64,000 bases of DNA from Sclerodactyla briareus (lineage: Eukaryota; Echinodermata; Holothuroidea; Dendrochirotida; Sclerodactylidae), in assembly GCA_026419785.1 (NCBI GenBank), contig JAODTK010002777.1, positions 248,001 to 312,000 of the forward strand, read 5' to 3'. The notes under the pieces are model-generated. The model was not told the DNA's origin. It saw nothing but the letters and a program-made list of their open reading frames with translations, and made no database searches. This document shows positions 25,912 through 38,375 of this stretch, piece after piece (the stretch's first letter is position 1; every line of letters begins with the position of its first letter). Position numbers and translations under genes: made by a program.

Positions 25912-26238
25912 CTATGTGCAACCTCCCCGGCCTTTATCAACAAGACATTGTGAGACAGGACCTTTGCTGGGGACCTCCATATGTCCACACAGTTGAAAGC
26001 ACATATTTCTTACATTGACTAATAGCTTCTCACCTGCACAAAAGTAACCTTGTTCAATAGCGCCCTCCCAATTCCAGCAAACGGCAGGATAATATACCTT
26101 CCTGCACACAAAACTGCAACAGTTGTTTCTCCGAAAGCAAGATGTTGACTTGCGTGCCGTAACCTCACAGTAGCCAAGGATGCAGCGAAGTGAGGTAGGA
26201 AAAAGGTTTTCAGTCACAGCAAAGTCCTCAGCTAGCAT
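25912..26238 (-). CDS. unassigned Cys-rich ORF
   Basis: A 108-codon frame with at least twelve cysteines in irregular spacing (CILGYCEV, CFRRNNCCSFVC, AVCWNW, MCFQLCGHM). It lacks a signal peptide and a regular Cys spacing of any family I know, and no splice context was identified. Probably chance, or a fragment of a mobile element. Confidence 0.12.
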   Translation of the reverse strand: MLAEDFAVTENLFPTSLRCILGYCEVTARKSTSCFRRNNCCSFVCRKVYYPAVCWNWEGAIEQGYFCAGEKLLVNVRNMCFQLCGHMEVPSKGPVSQCLVDKGRGGCT

Positions 26239-26489
26239 GAGTGTACGAGCCTCATGGAGAGAAAAATTGGATCACACGCCATGTGCCATTCCAAGGGGAC
26301 CACTGACCTGACTCAGGCTTGCACGAAAGGGAAGCCACTAATGCACCTTTCTAGGTGGACAAAAAACCTACACATGTTCTTGCCAAACACCTGAACTAAC
26401 AACTAACTCAACAAGAAATTTCAAGTTTTGATGACCAGATTGTTTTCTCCCAATAATGTTTTTGAGCACCAATTCATCCCATGTTTTCG

Positions 26490-26680
26490 GTTGATAAATA
26501 TGGGGAGGGGGGGGGGAGAAGCTTCGAAAAATAGTTTTGCACACTGTACGTTCACGTCAAACTGCAATCGTTCCCTCATGACCTTGACCCAATATCAATA
26601 TCGTCTAATTTAAACGTAACCACACATAGGCTGGTCATGCGGTGAGTCACCCCAAGGAACCAAATTGACGGTGTGACAAT
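26490..26680 (-). repeat. dispersed repeat family, partial copy
   Basis: Shares GCACACTGTACGTTCA, CGTCAAACTGC, the TTCCCTCATGACCTTGACCC-like block and AACGTAACC...GGCTGGTC with the 43.4 and 61.5 kb copies, in the same order. Only that half of the element is present. Confidence 0.6.
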
Positions 26681-27514
26681 GCAGGAGAGAAAGGGATGAC
26701 AGTCAGAGAGAGGGCGCTGTTCATGAACAGTATGGGCAAGTGAGTGAGAATAGTAGATACACAGGTCAGTTACCCCTAGGAACCACCTGCTTTTCCATAA
26801 TCCCACTTTGAGCATAGTTACAGATTGCCCATTCTTTCATTGCAAATTGCGAATTGAGCTAAGGTCGTTGGCCTTTGGAACTGCATCCAACAACAATATA
26901 GCTTCCCAAGTCACATCAAATGGTGAACTCTTTCATAAGAAAGCTAATGACCGTTATTCTATCCATCTTTGCTAATTATCCAGGGCCCATGGATCGATCC
27001 ATCACTAATTGCCCACGGCTACCAGCACGAAGGCAAACTACTGGGGGTCGGAGACCCCTTCCCCCACCTCCAAACATTTATGGTGGCCTCCACCCATGTC
27101 TTTTGCACACACAAACCATTGTTCTTTACAGCAGGTCATCCATCAGGCAGTTGCTCCCTTGTAACAGCACATCAGCAGTGTCCTTTACTTGTAAATCTGT
27201 ATAATCCCCCATTCAGTAACTAAACACTGCCCCTGGTAAATAACTTCCATTATACCTGCATTGCCTCTGTTCTAAGGAGTGATGTACTTGGACAGCAGCC
27301 TGATATTCTTTTCAACCTATTAGGTAGAAGGATTGTCTTGAGGGAAGTATAACGCATCTTCGCATTAGAATATGATTCTTGAAGGTCGTCTTTGAATTTC
27401 GAAAAAAGGAACGGCAGAGCACTTTGGTTTTATTGACTGTTATTATTTTTTTTTTTTATAACTCGAGTCCAGGTATGGGGGCTATTATGGAGAGATTCTT
27501 TATTTTTATATGGT

Positions 27515-27730
27515 ATCTTTGCCGAGCATAGTCTCAAACAAACCTATTCAAGGCCCAGCCCCAAGGACCTGGATACTGCACTTTTATTATCAAGTGCGGA
27601 TCTCCTCACCAGTACACAGAATAAATGCATGGCGGTAAAACATAATTCGGGTGGGGGTTATCACACGCAGCGGCAACTTGCAAATACTGGGGTGGCCAAT
27701 TGGATAAGGTAGAAATTACCTGACTGTGAC
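27515..27730. repeat. SINE-like copy related to the 44.2 kb element
   Basis: Shares with 44,190-44,350 the order CACCAGTACACAGAATAA...ATGC, a GGTGGGGGTTATCA-like block and GCAGxCGGCAxCTxGCAAA. Confidence 0.45.
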
Positions 27731-28861
27731 GAGTAGGCCAATAGGGATTCTCTGTAAATGATCGAGACTGTAACTAATCTTCATTCAGTTTTACACAACC
27801 CCCTCTCTCTCTCCCATAATCAGTGTATGATCCTTCACAGCATGCAGCTCTCAGCAACTGAACTGAAGCATTAGGCGTCATCCTGGGGGGACATGTCCCC
27901 CCTCACACATTTGAGGGATGTCCCAGGATTTTCTTGTTTTTAACCGGCAGTAATTTTTTTGGCGCTGAGGTCATGTCCCCCTCCACTTAGTCATGTCCCC
28001 CCCTCCTCCCCCACTTTCTGACATATGATTGACACCTGTGGAACTGGATAGGTAACATTTAACAATGCAAAGTTTCCGATTAATACCTGATCAAATCCCC
28101 TCCTTGGGAATCTGAGCTCTTCTTCACGAACACCGTGAAAACGAACCTAATGTAATCAACAAATCCCACTATACAACGGTTCCAAAGTGCTCGGCGTTAA
28201 CTTATAGACATTATTCAAATCACAAATCCATTGCTATTCGTTGAATTCGCAGCAGGTTTTTCCACAAAGGTATGGGATGATGCAATAGAAAACAATTAAA
28301 CAAACTTCAATTAGGATGAAAAACTCTCTCCTTTTATAATCACATAATTAAGGCTACAGTTTCTGTCCAGCCAAGTTACATGCATCTAATTGTTATTAAT
28401 ATGGAATTTCTATGGAAAAAGCAAGCATTGTTTAAAACTGGAAAAGACAAAAGATATGCTTGTAAAATATTTGATAACATGGTTGTATGGGTACATCATG
28501 ATATAAAAATTCACGTTTAAACGAAAACTTTTGGAATGGATTGAGGGTCAGGGGGTAATGGATGCCATCGCCTTATTGACCATAAATACCTCATGAGTGA
28601 ACACTACATACCTCCCAACGAGATATCGAGCTACATAAATGAAAGAATTAGAAGGGTTCCATTAAATGCCAGTAGGCTACCAGAGACTGGAATCAGACTC
28701 AGGACCAAAGACTGTTAGAATCAGGTTTACTAGTAAGGACAGATAACTACAACAGGCAAATTTGATGACATCACAAACCCGCATTTCAAATAATTTGTGA
28801 TATCATCCAATTATTTGTCTGTATGGAATAGGCGAATTCCCGAACTTTTTTTTCTCCACAG

Positions 28862-29056
28862 AGGACACAACAACCAATTACCCATGGTTCCTGTTGACTT
28901 GCTTGATCCTACCTTTAGTTACCACTCTCAGCTTAGTTTCTTCTTTCACTGGTCCACCTTATTTGGTCAACTGTTTATTTGATAACCTGGATGTTTCTAT
29001 AACGGCGAAAGGCCTCCTAAAACCCCATGAACCACCCAAGGGTTGGTTGTCTGAAG
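28862..29056 (+). CDS. candidate plus-strand exon, unidentified
   Basis: An excellent acceptor (T8 CTCCACAG) ends at 28,861 and donor GTCAGT follows 29,056. Between them a frame of 64 codons is fully open: NYPWFLLTCLILPLVTTLSL, then GPPYLVNCLFDNLDVSITAK, then GLLKPHEPPKGWLSE. Another frame is open for the first 40 codons (LPMVPVDLLDPTFSYHSQL), so which is translated is uncertain. It might belong to the gene of exons A and B, 9.4 kb upstream, but no shared motif shows this. Confidence 0.3.
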
Positions 29057-31034
29057 GTCAGTGGAATGTTCACTGACATTTTCCTGTGAACTGCTTGGAA
29101 ACTAAATTTAGGAATAGTGTGTATTCATAATTTGAAAATTCAAAGTTACAAACTCCTCTCCTTTTTGTGGTATCTACAATATTGTCTGAATCCAATGACA
29201 TCACATTATTCTTGTGTGGGATTCGACAATACATATGTTTACTCAGGCTATGCATTGAACAGGTCTCCCCCCCCCCCCCCCCCCCCCCCCCCCACCACCC
29301 ATTTCAAATAACAGACACATTCAGACACAAGTCAAATTCCACACTCCCGGGCCTTCACATGAATTGAATGTAACAAAATAATGTATCAAGGGTCAACCAA
29401 TGTGCAAATATTGGTCAAGTACCCAGTCTGTAATCACTAGTAGATGACAATACTAAATTTCCATCACCATAATTTTCCTTACTTGCAGAAAGAGATATCT
29501 AAGTAGAGTAGATAGATATAATGACAAGAGTCCTTCCATTCCATCTTGCATAGTTTAAACAGTGAAACAAATCACCCAGAAAAGATTGCCTAAGATGGCC
29601 AGGATATCCCCAAGCAAAACTTGAATCGCCCAAGATGGCCAGATCACCCTGAGAATGTAACATTGTCATCTACTGAATGTCATAAACCCATCATGCAATT
29701 TTATTGATTAGAAAATAATTGTATGTAACCCAATATTTTCTTGAATACATGATCCAACTTGACCGAAATGACCTACTACTAGTTCTGTGCTTAATAATTT
29801 TGCCTAATAACCTAGTTATTTATGAAATTTATCCTTTAGGAAAACAATTTTTTAAATGATTTTAAAAATGGATCATCTCCCCAAAATTCCTGCTCATGAA
29901 TTGTGTAGCATACTGTTAACATTCAACTTATGTGGCTGAAACCCAACTATTTTTGCCAAGTGCAAATTCATTTCTGTGCCCAACATTAGAACATATTTTG
30001 AGGCAGGGTTTCCCCCATCCCCCTAGTTCTTACTAAAGAGGAACCTTCCATTCTCTCCACAGCAATTCAATCTCAATGTTACTGACAGTGGCAGAGAAGT
30101 AGCCATTTGACTGTAGTTACAATCAGCAGCCCTACAACCGTCGGGTCAAACCTCCTGGAATGCTCATGTAACCATCACGGTGTCCCTCTCTATCATGAAA
30201 TGAGAACCAACGCTGGTGTTCGGCTGAGATAGCTGTTCGCAGGCTAAACGCTTTTATTCAAACATAGCATGAACCAGGGAAATGGGTGTGGCAGGGGTTT
30301 CATCCCTGAGTCCCTAAGTTCAACATCCAGGAGGAACTCAGTACCTTTCATGTAGTGGCTTCATAATCAAAAACAGTCTCCCAACAAAGGCTACCTCCCA
30401 TGAAACAACATCAAATACAAATTAGCAAAACAAAACTACTGGCTGTTGTTATGAGAATGATAAAGAAATGTAATAACAAATGTAATGTACATAGCAACCA
30501 CTCATTCAAGGCTGTTTTTTTAAGACTTAGTTCAAAAGACTGGAGCGATTGTGCGTCTAAACATGAAGGAGACTCAATCACTGAACCAGCAGTTTATGAA
30601 ATTGGTTTTATGATAAAAGCTAGTTAAAACCATATAAAAGTATGAAATGAGGCATCCAGCTGATTGTTAGGCTAACTAATTCATGTAATATGTACATGAA
30701 CTTCTCCGCCCACAATATGAAACATAACAATTCCTCAGTGTGGAGACAGGGGTTTTATGAGGCGTCTGTATGAGAACAGTTCTAAACATTGGGTCTACAT
30801 TGGAACCCGCTTTCATATTAGTAGGTTAATTTCTCAGGTTGAATCACAATGGACATTCAGATCAGAAGGGCTTTTAAGGCTCCTCCACAAATTTGTTAAA
30901 TTAGTTCCTATAATTTTTTCATTCATTTTTTCCCTTTTAATTCAATAATAATTATCATTTTCGTGTCTTCTGCATTGTGAACAAAACAATAGCCTTTTAG
31001 TCTCTATTCGACGCTGCAGGAGCAGTGTGCATAA
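29057..31034. other. no supported gene
   Basis: Contains a run of about 28 C at 29,266-29,293 and a CTCTCCACAG acceptor-like site near 30,060 followed by a short frame (FNLNVTDSGREVAI) that stops at once. Nothing else was recognised. Confidence 0.4.
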
Positions 31035-31215
31035 CATTACAGATTTTCCCCATACTCAACAATCATAATATTAGAAAAGATGGGATGAGTTGGATGTGTT
31101 CTCGAAGAGTGGTGACAGATTAAAAATAGGCCGTAAAATTATGGGGAGAATCCTGTCTATGCCCCCAAGCCGTTTAGTGGTGAGCATGTGAATTAACTAC
31201 CAAGAAAAGGCTCAT
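31035..31215 (+). repeat. dispersed repeat family, copy 2
   Basis: GAAAAGATGGGATGAGTTGG, TTCTCGAAGAG, GTGACAGATTAAAAATAGGCC, GGGGAGAATCCTGTCTATG and GTGGTGAGCATGTGA in the same order and strand as the 13.4 kb copy. Confidence 0.75.
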
Positions 31216-31614
31216 ACCAATCATTCTTTCTTGATTGGACTCTCCCAACATGAATCTCAGGTTTAGGTACAAATGATCTAAGTACATTCTGCCCATGAAT
31301 ACAATCATTATTAAACCCACCTTCTATATTAAACCCACTCTACTGAATATGGAGACCAGACAAACACAAACAGGATGTCGAGTTTACACCAAAAGTGGGG
31401 AAGGGGACAATTTTACTAAGGCACCCATTCAATTGAAAAATTCACACTCATGTTCACTTCAGGTTGTATTAGAGGTTGAAACATTTTGGATGGTTAGTCA
31501 CAGCTTCAATCGTTTGTTGGGTTTTGTAGAATGTATATTGAAATGTGGGCAAATATTTCAAGAGAATGTACATGTACTAGAGATCGCACCAGTCAGGTTT
31601 GCCAAATAATTCTT

Positions 31615-32060
31615 ACTAGGGTGGTCGACCTACCTGAACTACCACGAATGAAGGGTATTGTACTCCTAACTTGTATCTGTACAGACTAGCATACCTATTT
31701 TCTCGCCCTGTTGATGGACAATCCTCGCATGCAGGTCCAACACACCTACATCAGCCATTGCATCAGTTGGGGTTGCCAGATAAACAGACCAGGGTGGCCA
31801 ACCTGACCTTTCAGAGGCTAATGTCCTCCCAACTACCTTGTGCAAGTACCATATTTTTGTTCCTCTCCCTGCTGATGGGCACTGTATGCTTGCCATGTCT
31901 TCCATACATCAGACAGCACAGCAACTGTACCCCAGTCACGGTTACCAGGAGGTCTGATCAGTGTTGCCAGATGTTCAGACCAGTGTCCCTTGCCTGACCT
32001 TGCCCACAGGCCGGCTGTTATCCTCCCAGCTTGAATCTGTGTAGCTGTCATATTCCTCAT
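31615..32060 (+). repeat. degenerate tandem array, unit about 180 bp
   Basis: About three units with an AGGGTGGCCAACCTGACC-like block, TCCTCCCAACTTGxATCTG, then a CTCxCCCTGCTGATGGxC-like block and a GTTGCCAGATxxxCAGACCAG junction. The overlapping frames on both strands here are a by-product. Confidence 0.6.
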
Positions 32061-34190
32061 CTTCTTCGATGAGAGATTATGCATATCGATGGAAAGGACA
32101 TGGCCACGTCTTCAATATATGGTGAGTACGGCCCCCTGACATATCTGTACAATGAAAAATTCAAACAATGCTTTATGGGCACATAAATTTGATTTCTATG
32201 GGTTCAGGAAGCCAAGTAGGGATCAAGGGTCCATGGCCGTAATGATCGTGGATGAGCACTGGCACCCCATTACAATAACCGCCTTCCAACTTTCACTAAA
32301 TTTTAGGATCGGACCACTTTCTTGGACCGGAGAAGTGAAAGATCTGTTCAACATGAATGCGAATAGTCCAACTGATGAAAAGTTGTTGCAAATATCCAAA
32401 CAACACCCTCAAGAACGCAAACCTCAAAGGAAAAAAACCCAGGAATAAAGCCACTTGCATTACAGGGAAACCATGGATTGGAGACCAAGACCTCGCCAAG
32501 CAACTGCAAGTCCAACCACTTGGAGGAAAACATCTTGGTGACTGATGGAATTCAACCCGGAATGTTTTTTTGAAAAGCACCACTAATAACACTCTGCATT
32601 CTCTGCCCACATGATACCCTTTGGATGGATCATAAACCATAATTTTACCAACAACCATTGTCATATTCCAACTGCTTCAGACCCTTAACGCCTGCTTCAC
32701 GATGTACAGAATTTGCTGGCCTCATCTGCACAGCTTACGGCAATGTTCCCGGTCTTCGCGTGACCGCATGGTACGAGGTGATGACTGCGAGACTGTAGCC
32801 ATCATGAGCAGCCAACCCGCCGTAAGCCCTGCGAACTTTGACCGCAAGGTTTTGAACAAGTTCAACATTTTAAGGGATTCCTCGAAACCCACATAATTTT
32901 GTTAAGGGAAATATATTTTTTTCAGGCAAGCACAGCTGGGAAATGCTTCAACTTTGTTCAGTAATACCTGGAGGGCACTGAGTGAGACGAACCTCATAAT
33001 GAAATGAAATATATCCCTGTTTGTCTTCTCTTGCACTTTCTCCGGTGTGCATCCAAAAGGATTACGGTCAACACTTAAGAATGCTTACAGTTGATTGTGC
33101 AACTGATTGTAAGCTCCCACAAGCGGCAACAGGACTCCACAATCTGTGACCATAAGCATTGCGGCCCTGAACTCCGTACTAAATCTGAAACCCTAATTTT
33201 CTTGTTGATTCTAATTTTCCAATGCCTCCACCTCCCCCTCCTTAGTTGGTCGTAATTACGACAATCAACGCATATTTCATTCCAAAATGGAAAATATTCA
33301 TGCCAGTGGAAAAAACACCTCTTACTTTCCCACAATATGCTCTAAAGAAATTATTCAAATTCTGACTATATTGAGTATATACCAGTGAGAATTGCGATTC
33401 AACACGGAACTGAGGGTGAAGGAATTCAAATGTCCCATGCCTGATACTACTTCATTCAAACTAGTTCTAATGTATCAATCATTTCTCAACCTTACTGGTT
33501 TGGCATCGCGCATGTTCTGGATTGAAGGACCACTAGTGTTAGACCCTACGAGAACAGTATTTGCCGGGCATGGGCATGAAAGTGAATGCGGTGATGAAGC
33601 AAACAATGTATGAATGGAAGCATAATTACAGAAGAAGTGAGGACATGATACTTCTCATCTGAATAGACCTATACTGACTAGAATGACAGGAAAAGATTTT
33701 TCTGTTTTTTCCTAGTAACTTTCTTCTTTCCTTGAACAAATGCTAGTAGGCATTCCAGCAGTGCAATAATGAGACACGGAAATAGGTGCCCACTGGGAGC
33801 CATCCAGGTGGACTATCGTTCTCCAAATTTCTCTTACCATCGTAGTCAACTTCGTTAGTACATTTCAGTACAGTGCAACTTATTCTTCTGATTTACAAGT
33901 CAGAAACTATTGTTCCAGTCTTGGCCAAAAGCAGTTTGTTCATCAGATACCAAACACAACGTAACACAGCCATAGGCAAGTGTGTAGGAATTTTTGTTGT
34001 GGGTAAGGAATACAACCAAGTGTATTAACCAGAAACCAAATGGCTTAGTGATCCCTTGAATATCTCTGACAACCTAATAAAGGCCCCCAGGGGAAAAACA
34101 CAAGGACAATGGGAAAGATTGTCCAGTGTTATGGGAAATAACATCTGTTCAAATTCCCATTTTTTCCAACTAACCAAAGGGGTCCTATAC
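32061..34190. other. no supported gene apart from one weak exon candidate
   Basis: Frames up to 122 codons on both strands (32,150-32,660) overlap each other without splice support. The 32.93 kb candidate is listed separately. Confidence 0.35.
32926..32981 (+). CDS. candidate short plus-strand exon
   Basis: The acceptor TATTTTTTTCAG ends at 32,925 and donor GTGAGA begins at 32,982. The 56-bp interior has one open frame reading QAQLGNASTLFSNTWRAL. Such short intervals with good sites arise by chance, and no neighbour confirms it. Confidence 0.18.
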
Positions 34191-34199
34191 CCTTGATAA

Positions 34200-35285
34200 G
34201 CCTACACCACTACTTTTGAGGATTTCAGACTTTGACCTCTGGTGACCCTCAAAACAGTAGGGGTTCATGAACTCATCATCGGGAACACACATACAAGTAT
34301 GAGCTTCATCCAATCAGGGGGGGTTGAGGGGTCGGTGTTCAAGTTATCATGTTACAAGCAAATTGGCAGAATATTGATACTTTTCAAGATTTACTATTTG
34401 CGACCAAAATTCACCCCGATCCGATCTATACCAAAAACAATAGGGTCATTACTCCCCCAAACAAAGCTACCCACACCAAATTTCAACCGATCAGACCATC
34501 CAGTCTGGACTTATCGTGTTCACAAGGTGTTCAGAATTTGAACATCAGCTGACCTCTGATCTGACCGCAAAAAATAGGGTTCATGTACTCATCATGGGGA
34601 ACACACACACCAGGTATTGAACTTCATCCTCCTGTGGGGTCAAGTGATCGTGTCACAAGCCAAAACTTGCCAAATGACTTTTCACAACAATTGTCTATTT
34701 TGACCAAAATTCACCCAGACCTATACCAAAAACAATAGGGTTCTGTACTCCCCATAAGAAAAGCTACGCACCAAATTGAACCCGATCAGACCAACCATTC
34801 TGGACTTATCGTGTTCACAAGGTTTTCAGACTTTGCCCTCTGGTGACCTCAGATGACCTCTGACCTGACCCCAAAACAATAGGATTCATGTAATCATATG
34901 GGGAACACACATACCAGGTATGAACTTCATCCATCCATGTTGGGTCGAGTTTCCTGTTCACAAGCCCCAAATTGGCCAAATTATTGTTCTTTCCACAAAT
35001 TTTCGATTTTTTGCCAAAATTCACCCCCGACCATAACAAAAACAATAGGGTTCCTGTACTCCCCATAAAAAACTACACACTAAAAATTTGAACCCGAGCA
35101 GACCAACATTCCGGACCTTAACGTGGTTCCACCAAGGTTTCGAATGACCTCTGGTGACCTCAGAGGACCTCTGACCTGACCCCAAAACAATAGGGTTCAT
35201 GTGTACTCATCATGGGGAACACACATACCAAGTATGAGTTATCCATCCAGGGGGGTGAGTATCATGTTCAAAAGGCCAGCGTCAC
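34200..35285 (+). repeat. tandem array of about 300-bp TGACCT-rich units
   Basis: Four diverged units beginning near 34,225, 34,530, 34,830 and 35,135. Each has TTCAGACTTTGACCTCTGGTG, TGACCTGACCCCAAAACAAT and AGGGTTCATGTACTCATCAT, then GGGGAACACACATACCA and a CAAAATTCACCC block. A perfect TGACCT-C-TGACCT direct repeat lies at 34,854-34,866. Related to 240-705. Confidence 0.85.
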
Positions 35286-37869
35286 AACATACATTAATAT
35301 ACATTACAAGTAAATACACACACAATGTCTGACTGCGTAGGAATCAATAAACCCCTGCATTTGCATTACCTCTTTATGGAATGAGGAACATGGGTCCTAT
35401 CATAATCAAGAAGCCAAAAAGCTTAGTGATATCCCGACTCATTCTTGGATAACCTTATTCAGACACGCGACAATGGCACCAGTTCATCTGGGCAACATAG
35501 TGACATTTTACCACAAAATTTCCATTACCGTAAGAGAAGTTTCAAAGGGGGGGGAATGAACAAAACAAACAAAATCAGAGTGACCAAAAAATCATGCAAT
35601 TACTAGCAAGAAAACTTCCAGATTCTTAGAGGGCACCCAGGTGTAACGTTAAAATACACGCCACAAATCAGCTCCAGTGATGTGCTTTGATATATTGATA
35701 GAGAAAAAGAAGATCACATCCTAAATATGGACATAGTCCGCTTTAATGATGGTTCAGACTCAGTGGTGGATCTGATGAATTTTGTAAAAATCATTTTACA
35801 AGTTTAATTGAGATTTTGCTCATGGACACTGACAGTCTGAGGGACATTCGGGAACCAAACCGGAATCTGGAAATTCATATGCGGCTAACAAAAATGAAGA
35901 GGAAAAACAGAAGAAGCCAATCTTAATCGCTGTCGAGGGTGACTCGCCTCTGGCCTTGGTTGGACATTGAGGGCACTAATCTTCTAGAGCAAGGAGTGAA
36001 GGAAGGCTGAACGTAAATCATCGTGAACGAAAAAAACACGGGAGAGAGGAGAGGGAGAGAGAGAGGGATTACGTGCATGAGATGTGATGGGTAGCAGCAA
36101 GGAAGTGTGCATTGTGGGATACACGGCAAGAATATATAAATATAGGACTCATAGCAAGCAGGTAAAGTAATACACACTAAATGCAGTGGAAAAGGGAAAA
36201 CACTTACCATACTACAAAACTGCATTGACAAAATATGATAGCAAAAAATGTTGTCCTCTTTTGCCCAATCGCAATTTTTTTGGGGAAGGGGGGGGGGGGT
36301 TCAATTCCACAATACCAAGTAAACCCTATGACAAAACAGATGGTTTTCCCCTTCATGAGAAAGTAGGCAATATTCAAGCCTTTCAAAATGATTCTGGCAT
36401 TGATGGGGAAACAACTTTTTTCCAAGAAGTCAGAAAAAGTGTTAGAGGTTGTTGACGGGAACTCTTCGAAGGGACCACCACCCCTTCCAAAAGATTATCA
36501 ACGATTATAAACTGTGTGATGTCAAACCACAATTCCCCATACCCGGGCCAGATAGATGTATAATGATCAAAGTGCGTGATAAAACTGCCTCTGGATATAG
36601 CTTTCTTACTGGTTATGGTTTACTAGTATGTAATGCTAATGTTGTATATTATTGGGGTAAAAGCTGGTGAATAACATGTGGGGTCAGTCTAGCCTGCGGT
36701 TTGTTGTTAGCTCCAAACATCAGATAATCCTGGGAAAACAGGAGTATAGGTCCGCACTGTCAGTACTTATTGTGAGGGTGTCTTGTCCGAACGCTCCATA
36801 CCTAGATCACACCTAGCAAGGACTAGAACTGGGGGTCAGAGAAGGCGACAGGGGAGGGAGAGTGTTCATGTACAGCAGATGGCAGCAAAATTCAAACCAT
36901 GTTTCAAACATTGTAGGGGGAGAGACAGAAACTACAGCAGGCCTGTTAGCAGTCTGGAAACAAAGCGTTGTAGTCATTGATAGATGGACTACAACATGTC
37001 CTTCAATTCAATTTATAGGGGACATGAAGAATATGGGAAAGTAATATTGAGCATGCAAAATAGTTGATCATCATAGAAATAGGGAAAACATTTATATGTA
37101 TGGTTTCAGGGGGATAATCTGCATACAATTCATAGAAGACCACAGAACTGTACATATCCACCTGGAAATTATCACATTTTCAGTGAGAAGAGACAGTCAT
37201 TTGCCAGATTTTGAGAGTAAGTGTGATGTGGGCATGCCCCAGCGAGCAGTGGGAAGGTTAAACAGATCCGCCAGCAGAGGAACGTGGGCAAAGATTCAGG
37301 AAGGGGGTCGGTTAAAGAGTGGGGTTATAAGGGTAAAAATTAGGAAGAAAAATCTTGCATTTCTACGTCATGTGAAGATGATAAATAAAGCAACTGACTG
37401 TAGCTGTTTTGATACAAGGGTGCAAATTTGTTGAGGTCGTTTAGAGTGGGAAGGGGGGGGGGGGGGGGGGGGGGTGAAATTTCATTTAATAGCTATTTGT
37501 GTTTTGTTACATCCTGTCTCCATGATTTGCACCCTTCATGTTATAGAGATATTAGGGCAAGTACAGTCAAGTCATGATAACTTGGAATAGTGTGTGGAAG
37601 GGGATTAGAACAGATCGTTTTCAAGGAAACATTGCAGGAGTAATTAATAGTGATTTGGAATTACCACAATAAATTCACATGAATAATATTTCATAAAAAA
37701 ATTATTGCCTTAGGTATTTTATGGACGTCAAAATTGCTATGCACATGCTCCATGAATAGTGCCCACAATACAGACGATGTCGTCTTGTCATATTATCTTG
37801 ACGCTTAATTATCAAAACGCAATCTGAAACCAATTCACACACACTAAAATCATTACTCTCTATGCCAGC
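35286..37869. other. no supported gene
   Basis: Unassigned, with a G-run of about 20 at 37,455-37,475 and a G-run at 36,287-36,298. A 112-codon plus-strand frame (37,096-37,434) lacks motifs and splice sites. Confidence 0.35.
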
Positions 37870-37975
37870 TGTGGACCCTCGGTTCCTATTACCAGAACGA
37901 GGGAGTCTTCCTGGCTCGACCTCTGAGGAATACGATCCTTGGAGACGGGTTACCAACCGAGTTTGCCGGTCTCTC
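37870..37975 (-). CDS. possible final exon of FRMD4-like gene
   Basis: Downstream of the donor at 38,375, a minus-strand stretch reads DRQTRLVTRLQGSYSSEVEP then GRLPRS. It would join the preceding exon in phase if the acceptor is the AG before ACCGGC, and it ends near a GTAATA donor-like site. Composition resembles the tail exon (Arg/Ser-rich). The acceptor lacks a good pyrimidine tract, and there is no family motif to confirm it. It could be chance. Confidence 0.2.
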
Positions 37976-38375
37976 ATGCTCTCATATAGGGAGATAAGCT
38001 ATGAAAGCGGTTCAGCATGACTGGAAATATCAAGAGCCTAACAACTTCAAAATATTACCCAAACACATGTGATTATCAAACTAAGGTTCTGGTAAAGTAA
38101 AAAGTTATACATTCAGGTTATTGCATTTAGAAACATTAAAAAGGACTTCAATATTAATAAGATATTGTCACAATGGTTTGATAGCACCATTCATGTTTGC
38201 TGACTGAATCTTTTGAGGAAGGTTTGAGAAGAGGGTTCAGGGTTTTTATACTTCTCCCCACAAAATTTTAGAATATAGAGGGGAATTTCTAAAGGATTCA
38301 TCATCCCAAATATGAATGAAGAATGAACAAAAGAAATGACAATTATCTGCTTTTCTACGGAGTGGACGTACATAC

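Larger units (their letters stand above)
20156..28840. other. no supported gene; scattered repeats
   Basis: Mostly unassigned. Holds two AGGTCA-rich blocks (21,780-22,120 and 25,000-25,470) related in style to the 34-35 kb array, an A/T foldback of homopolymers at 22,281-22,319, a T/G run at 24,471-24,499, and a Cys-rich frame near 26 kb. The unnamed plus-strand gene may continue here, but no exon could be defended. Confidence 0.4.

Noticed and set aside
29117-29367. Frames with poly-Pro stretches
   Set aside because: The prolines come from a run of about 28 C; nothing around it looks coding.
30060-30110. Exon starting FNLNVTDSGREVAI after CTCTCCACAG
   Set aside because: The frame stops after 15 codons with no donor, and neighbouring frames are closed.
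37096-37434. 112-codon plus-strand frame
   Set aside because: Composition is unremarkable, and no start context, domain or splice site was found.
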